A stretch of DNA of 48,189 nucleotides from Neobacillus dielmonensis (GCF_000612665.1 NZ_HG942018.1:1-48189); one strand, 5' to 3'; counted from the first letter of the stretch, positions 11,604 through 20,629 are shown. Program-made: numbers and translations. Notes: generated from the sequence alone by a model not told the origin.

Positions 11604-11631
11604 ACATGGACATTTGTGTAAGCATAGCCTA
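11604..11631 (+). promoter_or_regulatory. Sigma-K promoter of yabG
   Basis: AC (11604-11605), 17-base spacer, then CATAgccTA (11623-11631), an exact fit to the sigma-K -10 pattern CATAnnnTA. This agrees with the known mother-cell sigma-K control of yabG in B. subtilis. Confidence 0.65.
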
Positions 11632-11672
11632 TCAAAGAAAACTTATTTTGCTGGTCTATTGGAGTGACGGCA

Positions 11673-12551
11673 GTGATTATAAAAATAAATGATATTGTCG
11701 GTAGACGGTCATACAACTGTGATATTTTGTTTCGGGTGATTGATTTTCAAAAAATAGACGGTAAAAACTATGCCATTCTTTATGGGGAGGCTTTTCGCCT
11801 TGTAGCAGATGCACCGTATGAGGATTTGGTCATTATCGATGCTTTGCAACAGGCAAAATTCTCAGAAGAATATCGGACACTAGAGGAACAATCACTTCGG
11901 CTATTTACTCAAGATGTAAACTTATTAAGGGAAAAGCAGGAATATGAAGCAACAGGCGGCTATGCTGTGGAAAGCAGCTACTTTCAGATTCCCGGTAAAG
12001 TTCTGCATCTTGATGGAGACCCGGTTTACTTAAAAAAATGTATGGCTGTTTATGAGAAAATCGGGGTTCCTGTCTTAGGCATTCATTGCAATGAGAAAGA
12101 GATGCCTATGAAAATTGGCGAATTGATTGATTATTATCGTCCAGAAATATTGGTTATCACCGGACATGATGCCTATTCGAAGGCTAAGGGAAAACTATCG
12201 GATCTGAATGCTTATCGCCATTCCAAGCATTTTGTCATGGCTGTTCGGGAGGCACGAAGGAAGGTTCCCCATCTTGATCAACTGGTTATTTTTGCCGGTG
12301 CCTGCCAGTCCCATTTTGAATCGCTCATCCATGCCGGTGCCAATTTTGCCAGTTCCCCAGCAAGAGTTAATATTCACGCACTTGATCCTGTCTATATTGT
12401 AGCAAAAATAAGCTTCACACCATTTATGGAAAGAATCAATGTATGGGAAGTCTTGCGCAATACGTTAACAGGCGAGAAGGGGCTGGGTGGAATAGATACA
12501 AAGGGCGTCTTAAGGACGGGTATGCCCTATCGGCCAATAAAAGATGAATAA
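11673..12551 (+). CDS. yabG: Sporulation-specific protease YabG
   Basis: Cysteine-type peptidase (MEROPS U57) that trims spore coat proteins in the mother cell. The 292 residues match B. subtilis YabG best in the second half. Strongly conserved blocks are GKVLHLDGDPVYLKKC, LVITGHDAYSK, NAYRHSKHFV, IFAGACQSHFESLI and GANFASSPARVNIHALDP; the His and Cys in these blocks are the likely catalytic residues. GTG 11673 is chosen because GGAG (11661-11664) lies 8 bases upstream; GTG 11664 is the alternative. A sigma-K promoter precedes it and two hairpins follow. Confidence 0.92.
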   Translation: MIIKINDIVGRRSYNCDILFRVIDFQKIDGKNYAILYGEAFRLVADAPYEDLVIIDALQQAKFSEEYRTLEEQSLRLFTQDVNLLREKQEYEATGGYAVESSYFQIPGKVLHLDGDPVYLKKCMAVYEKIGVPVLGIHCNEKEMPMKIGELIDYYRPEILVITGHDAYSKAKGKLSDLNAYRHSKHFVMAVREARRKVPHLDQLVIFAGACQSHFESLIHAGANFASSPARVNIHALDPVYIVAKISFTPFMERINVWEVLRNTLTGEKGLGGIDTKGVLRTGMPYRPIKDE

Positions 12552-12555
12552 CCCG

Positions 12556-12589
12556 ATGTTGACAGGCGCCCATTGGGCGCCGACAACAT
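12556..12589. repeat. GC-rich inverted repeat after yabG
   Basis: Inner stem GGCGCCC / GGGCGCC (12565-12571 with 12575-12581) flanked by outer arms ATGTTG / CAACAT (12556-12561 with 12584-12589). No T tract follows, so it is not an ordinary terminator. Confidence 0.75.
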
Positions 12590-12591
12590 AC

Positions 12592-12630
12592 AAAATAAGT
12601 ATGGCGATATCACACCATTCTTATTTTTTT
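12592..12630 (+). terminator. Intrinsic terminator between yabG and veg
   Basis: AAAATAAG / CTTATTTT (12592-12599 with 12620-12627) with inner ATGG / CCAT pairing and a T run. Confidence 0.75.
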
Positions 12631-12706
12631 GTAAGTACATAATTATTTGATATTCAGGCAACGATAGAAATGTTGAATTTTAGCAAAAAAAATAGGATAA
12701 AAATGA

Positions 12707-12736
12707 TTGACAATCTTTTTGTCGGACTGATATAAT
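12707..12736 (+). promoter_or_regulatory. Strong sigma-A promoter of veg
   Basis: Consensus TTGACA (12707-12712), 18-base spacer, consensus TATAAT (12731-12736) with an extended -10 TGA just before it. In B. subtilis veg also has a very strong vegetative promoter. Confidence 0.93.
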
Positions 12737-12798
12737 TTATATTTTTGTTTGACAGAATCGTGTCAGCGTGTTATACTTTACACAGTGAGGTGGACCGA

Positions 12799-13062
12799 AT
12801 GACAAAAACCTTAGCGGATATCAAAAAGGCCCTAGACTCCAACTTAGGGAAAAGATTGTTATTGAAGGCAAATGGAGGACGTCGTAAAACCATTGAACGT
12901 TCCGGTATCCTTGCGGAGACCTATCCTTCTGTTTTCGTCATTGAGTTAGACCAAGACGAAAACGCTTTTGAACGTGTTTCTTACAGTTATGCGGATGTAT
13001 TAACGGAAACAGTTCAAATTACCTTCTATGAAGATGCATCAGGAAATGTAGCATTAAGCTAG
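12799..13062 (+). CDS. veg: Veg protein (biofilm-associated, DUF1021)
   Basis: Small abundant cytosolic protein (87 residues) which in B. subtilis stimulates biofilm formation by interfering with SinR; the mechanism is not fully resolved. The segment from [15 protein letters not shown] through [13 protein letters not shown] is almost invariant in the family and forms a small beta-barrel. ATG 12799 follows GTGAGGTGG; an upstream in-frame TTG at 12745 is within the promoter region and is not used. The terminator downstream makes it a monocistronic unit. Confidence 0.95.
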   Translation: MTKTLADIKKALDSNLGKRLLLKANGGRRKTIERSGILAETYPSVFVIELDQDENAFERVSYSYADVLTETVQITFYEDASGNVALS

Positions 13063-13079
13063 AATATAAAGCAGCGGCG

Positions 13080-13113
13080 GCAGTAAACATGGTTTACTGC
13101 TTTTTGCTTTTTT
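13080..13113 (+). terminator. Intrinsic terminator after veg
   Basis: Nine-base-pair stem GCAGTAAAC / GTTTACTGC (13080-13088 with 13092-13100), 3-base loop, T-rich tail. Confidence 0.92.
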
Positions 13114-13185
13114 ATGGGATTATTTTTAAATCATCCATGAACAACTCATACTAAGAATACTGCGGCTTAGAAAGGGGTTGTTTAG

Positions 13186-13377
13186 GTGGGCAGAAGAAGA
13201 GGGATCATGTCTTACCAGTTTAAAGAAGAACTTGCAAAAGATCTTGGTTTCTATGATGTTGTCCAAAGGGAAGGCTGGGGCGGCATTCGGTCAAAAGATG
13301 CAGGAAATATGGTTAAGCGCGCCGTTGAACGGGCCCAATCGCAATTGGCCTCCCGGAATAACACAACGAACTCCTAA
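13186..13377 (+). CDS. sspF: Small acid-soluble spore protein SspF family
   Basis: Minor alpha/beta-type-related SASP of 63 residues that binds forespore DNA. The motif [20 protein letters not shown] followed by [14 protein letters not shown] is typical. GTG 13186 gives MGRRRG, the known family start, behind AAAGGGG. The -10-like CATACTA at 13147-13153 suits forespore sigma-G, but no convincing -35 was found. It is flanked by terminators on both sides, so it is expressed alone. Confidence 0.93.
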   Translation: MGRRRGIMSYQFKEELAKDLGFYDVVQREGWGGIRSKDAGNMVKRAVERAQSQLASRNNTTNS

Positions 13378-13426
13378 GACAAAAACTTCAACTGAAAATT
13401 TAAACAAGCAAAATGTCGCAGCAGCA

Positions 13427-13457
13427 AACCAGGGAAAATTTCCCTGGTTGTTTTTTT
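13427..13457 (+). terminator. Intrinsic terminator after sspF
   Basis: AACCAGGG / CCCTGGTT (13427-13434 with 13442-13449), 7-base loop, then a run of T. Confidence 0.92.
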
Positions 13458-13532
13458 ATATCCACTTTTGGTTAAAAATAATGAAAATTGCCGGGATATT
13501 CCTTTATCTGACGTCTTACAATTAGCTTTTTG

Positions 13533-13541
13533 TGGTAAAAT
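13533..13541 (+). promoter_or_regulatory. Possible extended -10 promoter of ispE
   Basis: TGGTAAAAT is an extended -10 (TGn plus TAAAAT). The -35 region is poor. It lies about 80 bases before ispE. Confidence 0.4.
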
Positions 13542-13621
13542 AGGACAATATATATTGATTACGGATAGTAAATGCACAAACTTTAAATTTGTGCCGGATT
13601 ATGTAGAAGTAGGTGGACGCA

Positions 13622-14491
13622 GTGAAGATTTTGGTCAAGGCACCGGCTAAAATTAATTTAGCTTTAGATGTTTTACATAAAAGAAACGATGGGTATCATG
13701 AGGTTGAGATGATCATGACGACCATCGACTTAGCAGATCGGTTGGAACTTAGTTTATTAGAGCAAAATCAAATACATATAATTTCACAAAATCGTTATGT
13801 TCCGGACGACCAGCGAAATCTGGCTTATCAGGCCGCACAAATTTTAAAAGATCGGTTTGGGATTAAACAAGGTGTGGCTATCTCCATTGAAAAAACAATA
13901 CCAGTAGCTGCAGGATTAGCGGGAGGAAGCAGTGATGCGGCGGCTGCATTAAGAGGTCTAAATAAACTCTGGAACCTGGGACTCAGTTTAGACGAATTAG
14001 CTGAAATTGGCAGTGAAATTGGTTCCGATGTCTCTTTTTGCGTATATGGGGGAACGGCTCTTGCGAAAGGGAGAGGCGAACAAATTAAGGAATTGCCTGC
14101 ACCGCCAACGTGCTGGGTCATTCTTGCCAAGCCATTTATCGGTGTTTCGACAGCCGATGTTTATCGCAGACTCGATGTGAATGCAGTTACCCATCCTAAC
14201 ATTGGTGCAATGGTGGACGCCCTCCATCACAGCGATTATCAAGCGGTGTGCCGCAATGTAGGGAATGTCTTAGAGGATGTGACCTTAAATCTGCACCCGG
14301 AAGTGGCCCAAATAAAAGACCAAATGAAACGGTTCGGCGCGGACGCCGTTTTAATGAGCGGGAGCGGCCCTACTGTGTTTGGACTGGTCCAGCATGATTC
14401 GAGAATGCACCGGATCTATAACGGCCTAAGAGGATTTTGTGACCAGGTTTTCGCTGTCAGAATGTTAGGTGACCGGAATAAACTTGATTAA
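13622..14491 (+). CDS. ispE: 4-diphosphocytidyl-2-C-methyl-D-erythritol kinase
   Basis: GHMP kinase of the MEP isoprenoid pathway, phosphorylating the 2-hydroxyl of CDP-methylerythritol. The GHMP ATP-binding loop [19 protein letters not shown] is near residue 95. [12 protein letters not shown] at the N-terminus and [12 protein letters not shown] near the C-terminus complete the pattern. GTG 13622 ([10 protein letters not shown]) is chosen: AGGTGG lies 7 bases upstream and the 289-residue product matches the family. GTG 13613, inside that ribosome site, is rejected. purR follows 54 bases later. Confidence 0.95.
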   Translation: MKILVKAPAKINLALDVLHKRNDGYHEVEMIMTTIDLADRLELSLLEQNQIHIISQNRYVPDDQRNLAYQAAQILKDRFGIKQGVAISIEKTIPVAAGLAGGSSDAAAALRGLNKLWNLGLSLDELAEIGSEIGSDVSFCVYGGTALAKGRGEQIKELPAPPTCWVILAKPFIGVSTADVYRRLDVNAVTHPNIGAMVDALHHSDYQAVCRNVGNVLEDVTLNLHPEVAQIKDQMKRFGADAVLMSGSGPTVFGLVQHDSRMHRIYNGLRGFCDQVFAVRMLGDRNKLD

Positions 14492-14545
14492 AGACGCACA
14501 ATAATAGTATTCTTTAAGTAGAACATTCGGTTAATGGGGGTTGTT

Positions 14546-15376
14546 ATGAAATTTAGGCGCAGTGAACGTTTGATTGATATGACCAATTACCTGCTGGACC
14601 ATCCTCGCCAGTTAGTGCCGCTTACGTTTTTTGCAGAACGTTATGACTCTGCCAAATCCTCCATCAGTGAAGACTTGGCCATTGTCAAAGAAACGTTTGA
14701 GGCTAGAGGAATCGGCACCTTGCAAACCGTTCCTGGTGCAGCAGGTGGAGTAAAGTTTTTTGTTAAAGTCAGTAAAGAAAAGGCAAAGCCGTTTGTTGAA
14801 GAGCTTTGTCAAATGATTGTAGATCCTGACCGGCTTTTGCCGGGGGGTTATTTGTATTTAACCGATATATTGGGTAACCCTCAAATAGTTCAAAAGGCCG
14901 GACGGATCATTGCCTCGGCATACGCAGATGCAAAAATCGATGTGGTTATGACGATTGCGACGAAGGGGATTCCCTTGGCCTATGCCGTTGCGAGTCAACT
15001 AAATGTTCCTGTTGTCATTGTCCGCAGGGATAGCAAAGTGACAGAGGGACCAACAGTCAGCATCAATTATGTATCAGGTTCTGCAAAAAGAATTCAAACC
15101 ATGGTGCTATCTAAGCGAAGCCTAAAGGAAGGGTCGCAAGTCCTAATCGTGGATGACTTCATGAAAGCCGGAGGGACTGTTTTAGGTATGATTAGTATGC
15201 TGGAAGAATTCAATGCACATGTCTCTGGAATAGCTGTTTTAGTAGAGGCAGAAGAAACAGAAGAACGGCTGGTGGACGACTATTTATCGCTGGTCAAACT
15301 TTCCAATGTTGACGTAAAAGAGAAAAAAATTAATGTTCATGAAGGAAACTTTTTTACAAGGGGGCAATTATTATGA
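14546..15376 (+). CDS. purR: Purine operon repressor PurR
   Basis: Repressor of purine synthesis genes. It has an N-terminal winged-helix domain (about 1-73, including [18 protein letters not shown]) fused to a phosphoribosyltransferase-like domain that senses PRPP. The PRPP loop [13 protein letters not shown] is near residue 200. The 276 residues align with B. subtilis PurR to the C-terminus. ATG 14546 follows GGGGG. A PurBox-like sequence just upstream (14523-14535) suggests autoregulation. The stop overlaps the yabJ start in ATGA, so the two are co-translated. Confidence 0.95.
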   Translation: MKFRRSERLIDMTNYLLDHPRQLVPLTFFAERYDSAKSSISEDLAIVKETFEARGIGTLQTVPGAAGGVKFFVKVSKEKAKPFVEELCQMIVDPDRLLPGGYLYLTDILGNPQIVQKAGRIIASAYADAKIDVVMTIATKGIPLAYAVASQLNVPVVIVRRDSKVTEGPTVSINYVSGSAKRIQTMVLSKRSLKEGSQVLIVDDFMKAGGTVLGMISMLEEFNAHVSGIAVLVEAEETEERLVDDYLSLVKLSNVDVKEKKINVHEGNFFTRGQLL

Positions 15377-15747
15377 AAGTAGTTCAAACCAATCAGGCAC
15401 CTGCTGCCATCGGACCCTATTCCCAAGGAATCATTGTCAATAATCTGTTCTTTAGCTCAGGGCAAATTCCTTTGACCGCTGAAGGAACCATGATTACAGG
15501 TGATGTGAAAGAACAGACCCATCAAGTGTTCCGCAATCTTAAAGCGGTATTAACGGAAGCTGGCGGTTCCTTGGAGTCAGTCGTAAAGGCAACTGTTTTT
15601 ATTAAAAACATGGATGACTTCGCCGCAGTGAATGAGGTATACGGTGAGTATTTCTCAGCCCACAAGCCAGCCAGGTCCTGCGTGGAGGTTGCGCGTCTGC
15701 CGAAGGATGCCCTTGTCGAAATTGAGGTAGTAGCACTAGTGAAATAA
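15373..15747 (+). CDS. yabJ: RidA family enamine/imine deaminase YabJ
   Basis: RidA/YjgF/UK114 family trimer that hydrolyses reactive enamines and imines such as 2-aminoacrylate; yabJ was linked to purine regulation in B. subtilis because it sits behind purR. In 124 residues the signatures are [11 protein letters not shown] (about 10-20), FSSGQIPL, the conserved arginine in [17 protein letters not shown] (about 98-114) and a glutamate near the C-terminus. It overlaps purR by 4 bases. Confidence 0.95.
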   Translation: MKVVQTNQAPAAIGPYSQGIIVNNLFFSSGQIPLTAEGTMITGDVKEQTHQVFRNLKAVLTEAGGSLESVVKATVFIKNMDDFAAVNEVYGEYFSAHKPARSCVEVARLPKDALVEIEVVALVK

Positions 15748-15874
15748 CCCGGCCCAAACGGCTTGGGCTGACAAAAAATGAAAGCGATAACAATCAAAAC
15801 TGTTAAAAAACACCTATTTTTTACAAAAGTTCACTTTTTTGACCTAAATTTTCAAAAATTTTTTTAAATAAAGA

Positions 15875-15899
15875 AGGAAAACGCAAATTATTGTTGAAT
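15875..15899 (+). promoter_or_regulatory. Sigma-H promoter of spoVG
   Basis: AGGAAAA (15875-15881), 14 bases, then GAAT (15896-15899): the sigma-H pattern with the same spacing I recall for the B. subtilis spoVG promoter. The 60 bases upstream are very A/T rich, as expected for the AbrB-bound region of that promoter. Confidence 0.75.
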
Positions 15900-15941
15900 T
15901 AGTTAACTAGCTTTTTATCATAAGGAAAAGGGTGTGAGCAC

Positions 15942-16232
15942 ATGGAAGTAACTGACGTAAGATTACGCCGTGTTAATACGGAAGGTCGAATGAGAGCGAT
16001 TGCATCAATCACATTGGATAATGAATTTGTCGTTCACGACATTCGTGTTATCGACGGGAACAACGGTTTATTTGTTGCTATGCCAAGTAAACGGACTCCT
16101 GATGGAGAATTTCGTGACATTGCGCATCCAATCAACTCAGGAACACGCGGTAAAATTCAAGAAGCTGTATTGGCTGAGTACCACCGTTTAGGTGAATTAG
16201 AAGTAGAATTTGAAGAAGCCGGAGCTTCGTAA
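15942..16232 (+). CDS. spoVG: Septation and sporulation regulator SpoVG
   Basis: Small nucleic-acid-binding regulator (96 residues) affecting septation, cortex formation and, in relatives, virulence and capsule genes. The N-terminus [20 protein letters not shown] and the block [24 protein letters not shown] are the family signatures, and an acidic helix ends the protein. It sits behind a sigma-H promoter, linking its expression to the transition state and indirectly to AbrB. A terminator follows, so it is monocistronic. Confidence 0.97.
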   Translation: MEVTDVRLRRVNTEGRMRAIASITLDNEFVVHDIRVIDGNNGLFVAMPSKRTPDGEFRDIAHPINSGTRGKIQEAVLAEYHRLGELEVEFEEAGAS

Positions 16233-16249
16233 GAGATTTAATAAACAAC

Positions 16250-16283
16250 TAGGGCCTTTCTTCTCGGTTAGGCTCTTTTTATT
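16250..16283 (+). terminator. Intrinsic terminator after spoVG
   Basis: AGGGCC / GGCTCT (16250-16255 with 16270-16275, one G-T pair) followed by TTTTTATT. Confidence 0.75.
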
Positions 16284-16298
16284 GTCTTTTATTTTGCC

Positions 16299-16316
16299 CC
16301 CTCATCCTCATCCTCA
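16299..16316. repeat. Short tandem repeat (CCTCAT)x3
   Basis: Three perfect copies of CCTCAT in the spoVG-glmU gap, strongly pyrimidine-biased on the plus strand. No function is evident. Confidence 0.8.
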
Positions 16317-16370
16317 TTCTTTCTCCTAACAGTTAAAAAAGTCTGTCTTTTTAACATTATCGTTCCATTG

Positions 16371-16399
16371 TTGAAATGAACCCATATTTACGATAATAT
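16371..16399 (+). promoter_or_regulatory. Possible sigma-A promoter of glmU-prs
   Basis: TTGAAA (16371-16376), 17-base spacer, TAATAT (16394-16399), about 40 bases before glmU. Confidence 0.5.
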
Positions 16400-16438
16400 T
16401 TTTAATGGATAAAAAGGTGAATAATTGGAGGACTGTTC

Positions 16439-17812
16439 ATGTCTAATCGTTATGCTGTGATTTTGGCCGCTGGACAAGGAACGCGGATGAAATCAAAGCT
16501 TTATAAGGTATTGCACCCTGTTTGCGGCAAACCGATGGTTCAGCACGTAGTAGACCAGGTTCGGAAGCTTGATATAGAAGAAATTGTCACCATCATAGGC
16601 CACGGTGCTGAGAAGGTTCAAGCGCAATTAGGAGAATTGAGTCATTATGCATTGCAGGAGGAGCAGCTTGGCACTGCACATGCCGTCATGCAATCTCAAA
16701 GCATGCTCGAGGGGAAAGAAGGTGTGACTCTAGTTGTGTGTGGCGACACCCCTTTGATTAAGGCGGGGACAATAGAGTCTTTGTTTAAGCACCACGAAGA
16801 AACGAAAGCAAAGGCAACCATCCTCACAGCAAGTATTGGCAATCCAGCAGGTTATGGAAGGATTGTCCGTAATGAAAGCGGTCTTGTTGAGAAGATAGTG
16901 GAACATAAAGATGCCTCTGATGAAGAACGGAAAATCAATGAAATTAATACAGGCACATATTGCTTTGATAATATCGCTTTATTTGAAGCGTTAAAAAATG
17001 TTTCCAATGAAAACGTGCAAGGGGAATACTATTTGCCAGATGTGATTGAAATCCTGAAGAAACAAGGCGAAGTGGTTACCGCTTATCAAACGGAGGATTT
17101 GGATGAAACGCTAGGAGTCAATGACCGTGTTGCTTTGGCGGAAGCAGAGCGGCTGATGCGTGCTCGCATCAATGAAAATCATATGCGCAATGGAGTAACG
17201 ATTATCGACCCGTCCAATACCTATATTGAGGCAGATATAGAAATTGGCCAGGATACAGTCATCTATCCAGGCACAATGATTAAAGGTACTACAGTAATCG
17301 GGGACGATTGCCAGATTGGTCCTAATACCGAAATTGTTGCTTGCCAAATTGGCAGTGGAACAACGGTTAGGCAGTCGGTTGCCCATCAAAGTGAAATCGG
17401 GTCGAGAGTCAACATTGGCCCATTTGCGCATATCAGACCGGATTCAAGTATTCTTGATGAAGTGAAGATCGGTAATTTTGTGGAAATTAAAAAGGCTGTT
17501 TTTGGACAAGGAAGCAAAGCGTCACATCTTAGCTATATCGGGGATGCTGAGGTTGGAAGCAATGTCAATATTGGCTGTGGTTCGATTACAGTTAATTATG
17601 ATGGGAAAAATAAATACAAAACAAAAATTGAGGACGACGTATTTATTGGCTGCAATTCCAATTTAGTTGCACCTGTGACTGTTGGACAAGGAGCTTATGT
17701 TGCTGCTGGTTCAACGATTACAAAGGATGTGCCAGGAAAAGCTCTATCTATTGCACGTGCGCGCCAAGTGAACAAGGAAAATTACGCAGAAAAGCTTAAC
17801 GGAAAGAAATAA
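16439..17812 (+). CDS. glmU: Bifunctional GlmU: GlcN-1-P acetyltransferase / GlcNAc-1-P uridyltransferase
   Basis: Makes UDP-GlcNAc for peptidoglycan and teichoic acid synthesis. The N-terminal uridyltransferase domain (1-230) starts with [19 protein letters not shown], binding UTP. The C-terminal left-handed beta-helix (about 250-457) has hexapeptide repeats such as [26 protein letters not shown] and NYDGKNK, which hold the acetyl-CoA site. The length of 457 is standard. prs follows 21 bases later, the usual glmU-prs pair. Confidence 0.97.
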   Translation: MSNRYAVILAAGQGTRMKSKLYKVLHPVCGKPMVQHVVDQVRKLDIEEIVTIIGHGAEKVQAQLGELSHYALQEEQLGTAHAVMQSQSMLEGKEGVTLVVCGDTPLIKAGTIESLFKHHEETKAKATILTASIGNPAGYGRIVRNESGLVEKIVEHKDASDEERKINEINTGTYCFDNIALFEALKNVSNENVQGEYYLPDVIEILKKQGEVVTAYQTEDLDETLGVNDRVALAEAERLMRARINENHMRNGVTIIDPSNTYIEADIEIGQDTVIYPGTMIKGTTVIGDDCQIGPNTEIVACQIGSGTTVRQSVAHQSEIGSRVNIGPFAHIRPDSSILDEVKIGNFVEIKKAVFGQGSKASHLSYIGDAEVGSNVNIGCGSITVNYDGKNKYKTKIEDDVFIGCNSNLVAPVTVGQGAYVAAGSTITKDVPGKALSIARARQVNKENYAEKLNGKK

Positions 17813-17833
17813 GCGAATCTCAGGAGGGCCTTC

Positions 17834-18790
17834 ATGTCAAACCAATATTTAGATCCAAATTTAAAGGTATTCAGCTTGAATTCAAATTTACCCCTTGCTA
17901 AAGAAATTGCCAAAGTCATCGGGGTTGAACTGGGAAAGTGTTCGGTTAACCGTTTCAGTGACGGAGAAATTCAAATCAATATCGAAGAAAGTATCCGTGG
18001 CTGTGACGTATATGTCATCCAATCCACCAGCCTGCCTGTCAATGATAATATCATGGAATTATTAATCATGATTGATGCCCTAAAGCGGGCTTCTGCTAAA
18101 ACGATTAATATTGTCATGCCTTATTATGGATATGCCCGCCAAGACCGGAAGGCAAGGTCTCGCGAGCCGATTACAGCAAAATTAGTGGCAAATCTGCTTG
18201 AAACCGCAGGTGCAACGCGCGTTCTTTGCTTGGATTTACATGCACCGCAGATTCAAGGGTTCTTTGATATTCCAATTGACAATCTAATGGGTGTACCAAT
18301 CTTGTCGGAGTATTTTAAGAACAAAGAGTTGAAAGGTGAAATTGTGGTGGTTTCTCCTGACCACGGCGGGGTTACTAGAGCTAGAAAAATGGCAGAACGT
18401 CTGAAAGCACCAATTGCCATCATTGATAAACGTCGTCCAAGACCAAATGTGGCTGAGGTTATGAATATTGTCGGTAATATTGAAGGTAAAGTAGCCATAT
18501 TAATTGATGACATTATTGACACGGCCGGAACGATTACCCTGGCGGCGAATGCTTTAGCAGAGAATGGGGCGAAAGAAGTTTACGCCTGCTGTACACATCC
18601 AGTCTTGTCTGGACCTGCTATTGAACGAATCCAAAATTCAAAAATTAAGGAACTGGTTGTAACAAATTCCATCGCACTACCTGAAGAGAAGAAAATTGAA
18701 AAAATCATTGGCCTATCGGTTGCACCATTGATTGGAGAGGCAATCATCCGTATTCATGAGGAACAGTCAGTCAGCATTTTGTTTGATTAA
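17834..18790 (+). CDS. prs: Ribose-phosphate pyrophosphokinase
   Basis: Class I PRPP synthase supplying PRPP for purines, pyrimidines, histidine, tryptophan and NAD. The 318 residues include the ATP flexible loop region [17 protein letters not shown] (about 97-113) and the PRPP-binding loop [15 protein letters not shown] (about 219-233). Ribose-phosphate contacts are in [18 protein letters not shown] precedes the ATG. Co-transcription with glmU is likely from the short gap. A complex terminator follows. Confidence 0.97.
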   Translation: MSNQYLDPNLKVFSLNSNLPLAKEIAKVIGVELGKCSVNRFSDGEIQINIEESIRGCDVYVIQSTSLPVNDNIMELLIMIDALKRASAKTINIVMPYYGYARQDRKARSREPITAKLVANLLETAGATRVLCLDLHAPQIQGFFDIPIDNLMGVPILSEYFKNKELKGEIVVVSPDHGGVTRARKMAERLKAPIAIIDKRRPRPNVAEVMNIVGNIEGKVAILIDDIIDTAGTITLAANALAENGAKEVYACCTHPVLSGPAIERIQNSKIKELVVTNSIALPEEKKIEKIIGLSVAPLIGEAIIRIHEEQSVSILFD

Positions 18791-18800
18791 TCTTTAAAGG

Positions 18801-18855
18801 AGGATGGCTCATCAGGGGTCTAACCCCCGGACGGGAGTCATCCTTGTTGTTTTTC
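18801..18855 (+). terminator. Branched terminator after prs
   Basis: Ten-base-pair outer stem AGGATGGCTC / GAGTCATCCT (18801-18810 with 18835-18844, one G-T pair) enclosing a second hairpin GGGG / CCCC (18815-18818 with 18824-18827). A T-rich tail follows. Confidence 0.85.
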
Positions 18856-18866
18856 TTACAAAACAT

Positions 18867-18892
18867 GTTTAGGTCTTCCTATTTTGGGGCAA
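18867..18892 (+). promoter_or_regulatory. Sigma-B promoter of ctc
   Basis: GTTTAG (18867-18872), 14-base spacer, GGGCAA (18887-18892), each one base from the sigma-B consensus GTTTAA / GGGWAW. ctc is the classic sigma-B-dependent gene of B. subtilis. Confidence 0.72.
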
Positions 18893-18934
18893 TTTTATAG
18901 AGACAGTTTTTAACAAAATAGGAAGGTGATAGAC

Positions 18935-19576
18935 ATGACTGCTGTTTTACAAGCGAAGGAACGGAAGGAGCTCCGCCGCTCCGCTTTGAGAAAATTAAGA
19001 GAAAATGGAGACATTCCTGCGGTAGTATATGGCAGCAAGCTGGAAAGCAGGCCCGTGTTTGTCAGCTCTGCGGACCTCACGAAGACAATTCGGACTGTAG
19101 GGAGAAATGGAATCATTTCCCTAGATATTGATGGTTCGAAGCAGGATGTTATTTTATCCGACTATCAAGAGGATCATATAAAAAGGGAAATTCTCCACGT
19201 TGATTTTCTTGCGGTAGATAAGACATCAAAAATTACGGTTGATGTCAGACTGGTCCTAACTGGTGAAGCAGCCGGCGTAAAAGATGGCGGCGTGCTGCAG
19301 CAGCCGTTCCATGAGCTATCCATCACGGCCACACCAGATCAAATTCCGCAGCAAATTGAAATGGATATTACCAACTTACAAGTAGGCGAAACATTATTGA
19401 TTGAAGATATTCCATTTCAAGGTCAATTTACGATTAATCATGAGGCAGCTGATGTGATTGCTTCCATCCTTCCTCCAAAACAAGAGGAAGAAATTAATGC
19501 AGGCGAACAGCAGGAAGGTGGACACCCTGATAATGAAGAAGGCAGGGAAACAGAGCCTGTGACGAAAGAAGAATAA
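18935..19576 (+). CDS. ctc: General stress protein Ctc / 50S ribosomal protein L25 (TL5 type)
   Basis: L25/TL5-family ribosomal protein that binds 5S rRNA, in B. subtilis induced under general stress. The 213 residues have the N-terminal L25 barrel (about 1-90: LRKLRENGDIPAVVYG) and the C-terminal TL5 domain (about 95-185: LTGEAAGVKDGGVLQQPFHEL). A low-complexity acidic tail rich in Glu and Gln follows. ATG 18935 follows GGAAGGTGAT. The family is clear, but sequence identity to B. subtilis Ctc is moderate. Confidence 0.93.
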   Translation: MTAVLQAKERKELRRSALRKLRENGDIPAVVYGSKLESRPVFVSSADLTKTIRTVGRNGIISLDIDGSKQDVILSDYQEDHIKREILHVDFLAVDKTSKITVDVRLVLTGEAAGVKDGGVLQQPFHELSITATPDQIPQQIEMDITNLQVGETLLIEDIPFQGQFTINHEAADVIASILPPKQEEEINAGEQQEGGHPDNEEGRETEPVTKEE

Positions 19577-19580
19577 ACAT

Positions 19581-19612
19581 AGACGTAACCTTATTTTGGG
19601 TTACGTCTTTTC
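19581..19612 (+). terminator. Intrinsic terminator after ctc
   Basis: Ten-base-pair stem AGACGTAACC / GGTTACGTCT (19581-19590 with 19599-19608) and a T tail. Confidence 0.92.
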
Positions 19613-19699
19613 TCGCATATGCTTTTCATTCTTATCTGGGAGAGAATCATGTTCTGGAAAATGTTAACCAAGCGGGCTAAGCTGGAAGAGGTGGGGAAA

Positions 19700-20260
19700 T
19701 TGAAGTTAATCACGGGACTAGGGAATCCTGGAAAACAGTACGAGCATACTAGACATAATGTCGGCTTTGATGTCATAGAAGAATTATCAAACCGTCTGGC
19801 CATACCACTTAATCAATCCAAATTAAAAGGTTTATATGGGATAGGGGCAGTTAACGGTGAAAAAGTGCTGCTGTTAAAGCCATTGACCTATATGAATCTA
19901 TCGGGTGAATCGATTCGAGCCGTAATGGATTATTATAAAATTGAACAGGAAGATTTGCTGGTGGTTTATGACGACCTCGATTTGCCGGTGGGAAAAATCC
20001 GACTCCGGCAAAAGGGGAGTCCTGGTGGTCATAATGGGATTAAGTCAATTGTGGCCCATCTTGGCACGCAGCAGTTTAACCGGATTCGTATTGGAATTGA
20101 CCGTCCCCAGGGCGGTATGAGCGTTCCTGATTATGTTTTGGGTCAGTTCCTTCAGGAAGAGAGGCCATTGATAGCGCAAGCGGTGAAGAACAGCGCGGAG
20201 GCATGCGAAACCTGGCTGAAAAAACCCTTTTTACAAGTGATGAATGATTATAATCAGTAA
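19700..20260 (+). CDS. pth: Peptidyl-tRNA hydrolase
   Basis: Releases tRNA from peptidyl-tRNA that has dropped off the ribosome; called spoVC in B. subtilis. GLGNPGKQYEHTRHNVGF at the N-terminus contains the catalytic histidine. VYDDLDLPVGKIRLRQ and GGHNGIKSI are the other signatures. The 186-residue product from TTG 19700 begins MKLITGLGNPG as in relatives, behind GAGGTGGGG. The frame is open back to 19619, adding 27 residues that relatives lack; the ribosome site favours the TTG. Confidence 0.95.
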   Translation: MKLITGLGNPGKQYEHTRHNVGFDVIEELSNRLAIPLNQSKLKGLYGIGAVNGEKVLLLKPLTYMNLSGESIRAVMDYYKIEQEDLLVVYDDLDLPVGKIRLRQKGSPGGHNGIKSIVAHLGTQQFNRIRIGIDRPQGGMSVPDYVLGQFLQEERPLIAQAVKNSAEACETWLKKPFLQVMNDYNQ

Positions 20261-20335
20261 TTCATTCATTAACCAAGCATCTGCTTCATACAAATAAAAA
20301 AACAAAACTGAACCTAAAGAACTAAAAAGTTATGC

Positions 20336-20366
20336 TGAATAAGTTCCTCCAATCAGGTTAATACTA
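20336..20366 (+). promoter_or_regulatory. Forespore (sigma-G/F) promoter of fin
   Basis: TGAATA (20336-20341), 18-base spacer, AATACTA (20360-20366), close to the sigma-G pattern GnATR / CATnnTA. A GG at 20356-20357 suits sigma-F as well. Confidence 0.6.
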
Positions 20367-20398
20367 GTAGCGACTAAGTAAACATAGGAGGGACAGAT

Positions 20399-20629
20399 GT
20401 GGCCATCCATTATCATTGCCGCCATTGCGGGACAAACCTTGGCTCAATTCAGCAAACTTCGATTTATGCGGAATCCCTCGGACTTCATACATTAACGGAG
20501 CAAGAAAGACAGGAAATGGTAGCCTATGACCAATCTGGTGATATTCATATCACTGCCATTTGTGAAGACTGTCAAGAAGCGTTAGAACGAAATCCGGATT
20601 ACCATCAATATGATTATCTGATTCATTAA
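20399..20629 (+). CDS. fin: Anti-sigma-F factor Fin
   Basis: Small zinc-ribbon protein (76 residues) made in the forespore that inhibits sigma-F and so promotes the switch to sigma-G. The zinc ligands are C8 and C11 in HCRHCG, and C60 and C63 in ICEDCQEAL. The GTG start at 20399 gives MAIHYHCRHCG, matching the family, with AGGAGGGAC just upstream. A forespore-type promoter lies 35 bases before it, and a terminator separates it from mfd. Confidence 0.92.
   Translation: MAIHYHCRHCGTNLGSIQQTSIYAESLGLHTLTEQERQEMVAYDQSGDIHITAICEDCQEALERNPDYHQYDYLIH

Noticed and set aside
13178..13525. 115-codon frame overlapping sspF
   Set aside because: Out of frame with the clear SspF protein and running through its terminator.
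15752..15768. Terminator after yabJ (GCCCAA / TTGGGC)
   Set aside because: The 6-bp stem has no following T run on the plus strand.
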